Positions 49,939 to 50,340 of a stretch of DNA of 50,340 nt are shown piece after piece (position 1 is the first letter of the stretch; every line of letters starts with the position of its first letter). The DNA is from Candidatus Obscuribacterales bacterium. Its GTDB lineage: Bacteria; Cyanobacteriota; Vampirovibrionia; Obscuribacterales; Obscuribacteraceae. The DNA lies in assembly GCA_019752635.1 (NCBI GenBank), contig JAIELX010000086.1:1-50340 (forward strand). The letters run 5' to 3'. The notes beneath the pieces are model-generated. The model was not told the origin of the DNA. It searched no databases and saw only the letters and a program-made list of their open reading frames with translations. A program made the translations under genes and the position numbers.

Positions 49939-50249
49939 CACCAGAAACCATCGCGTTTGTTCAAAAGCAGACACAATAATAAATACATTTCGCCGCACGC
50001 CATCGGAAGACCAAAGAGAATGCTGAATGCTAAACCCACCCTGGGTAAGCCTGGCAATTTACTATACATAGCAACCAGACCAGCGATAACCAAAGAAACA
50101 GCGAACGACACGAAGACCACGATGGGCATCCAATTACGCCCAGTGTCGAAGCGGTGGTCCGCTAGACCACTTTCACCGTACTGGCCCATTGCTGGCAATA
50201 CAGACAATAGAGCAAATACGACAGCGAAGTAGAAAAACTGCCGCAACAC
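49938..50249 (-). CDS. Small membrane protein of unknown function
   Basis: A 103 aa protein with a hydrophobic N-terminus (about residues 5-21, possible signal peptide ending near AMGQ) and two further helices (about 42-61 and 71-97). It starts with GTG and AGAGG about 5 bases upstream. It overlaps the following gene by one base (TGATG), so the pair should be made together. No family recognised. Confidence 0.62.
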   Translation of the reverse strand: MLRQFFYFAVVFALLSVLPAMGQYGESGLADHRFDTGRNWMPIVVFVSFAVSLVIAGLVAMYSKLPGLPRVGLAFSILFGLPMACGEMYLLLCLLLNKRDGFW

Positions 50250-50340
50250 AGTGCCTCTTATCGGGAACTGTCAAATGAACTGTGTCAATTAGGTGAGCCA
50301 GGTTTGGGTTTTACTTCTTTGAACCGGAACGGAAATGACA

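Overview
The window looks like a chromosomal segment of a non-photosynthetic relative of cyanobacteria (Melainabacteria/Vampirovibrionia, perhaps the Obscuribacter group). This placement is inferred from gene content and was not tested by a search. Points in favour are a complex I set without the NADH-dehydrogenase module genes, Gram-negative envelope genes (apolipoprotein N-acyltransferase, signal peptides, a lipoprotein), a chromosomal type IV secretion-like locus, and many secreted Gly/Pro/Gln-rich proteins. No phage genes, insertion sequences, CRISPR arrays or rRNA were seen. One tRNA gene is present.

Layout. (1) 0.3-7.5 kb, plus strand: a tight respiratory operon nuoA-B-C-D-H-I-J-K followed by a small DUF4259 protein. 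NuoI, NuoK and NuoH carry unusual extensions. (2) 7.7-9.9 kb, minus: a GT20 trehalose-6-phosphate synthase-like enzyme and a small membrane protein. (3) 10.1-12.8 kb, minus: riboflavin genes ribE, ribBA, ribH. (4) 12.9-29.1 kb, minus: a Ser/Thr kinase and a type IV secretion-like block. Read in the direction of transcription, the block has two secreted Gly-rich proteins, a lipoprotein with a possible TolC-like helical region, two paralogous VirB6/TrbL-like membrane proteins with giant low-complexity tails, a PrgI/VirB3-like protein, a VirB4/TraC ATPase and two small single-pass (VirB8/TraE-like) proteins. (5) 29.8-35.2 kb, plus: two secreted TPR proteins, two small membrane proteins and a secreted protein with a VirB10-like beta domain, probably connected with block 4. 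(6) 35.3-43.4 kb: ubiX, rimM, a CNNM/CorC-type transporter-like protein, tRNA-Arg(CCG), a Crp/FNR regulator, recA with its terminator, lnt and an SRPBCC protein. (7) 43.5-50.3 kb: a duplicated alpha/beta-barrel protein, an unknown protein, an NmrA-like NAD(P)-binding protein, a secreted protein with three LERxVF-type repeats, hutH, and two translationally coupled unknown genes.

The most notable object is the 14-35 kb locus. It has the core ATPase and membrane parts of a type IV secretion machine, but no relaxase, coupling protein or VirB11 is visible here. Its accessory parts are unusual: twin VirB6-like proteins, long Gln/Pro/Tyr- and Gly-rich tails, and a lipoprotein with helical-hairpin and beta domains. 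This suggests a contact or secretion apparatus specific to the lineage rather than a standard conjugation module. Catalytic and metal-binding residues could be checked by eye in the metabolic genes; most secretion assignments rest on domain architecture and context and are graded accordingly.
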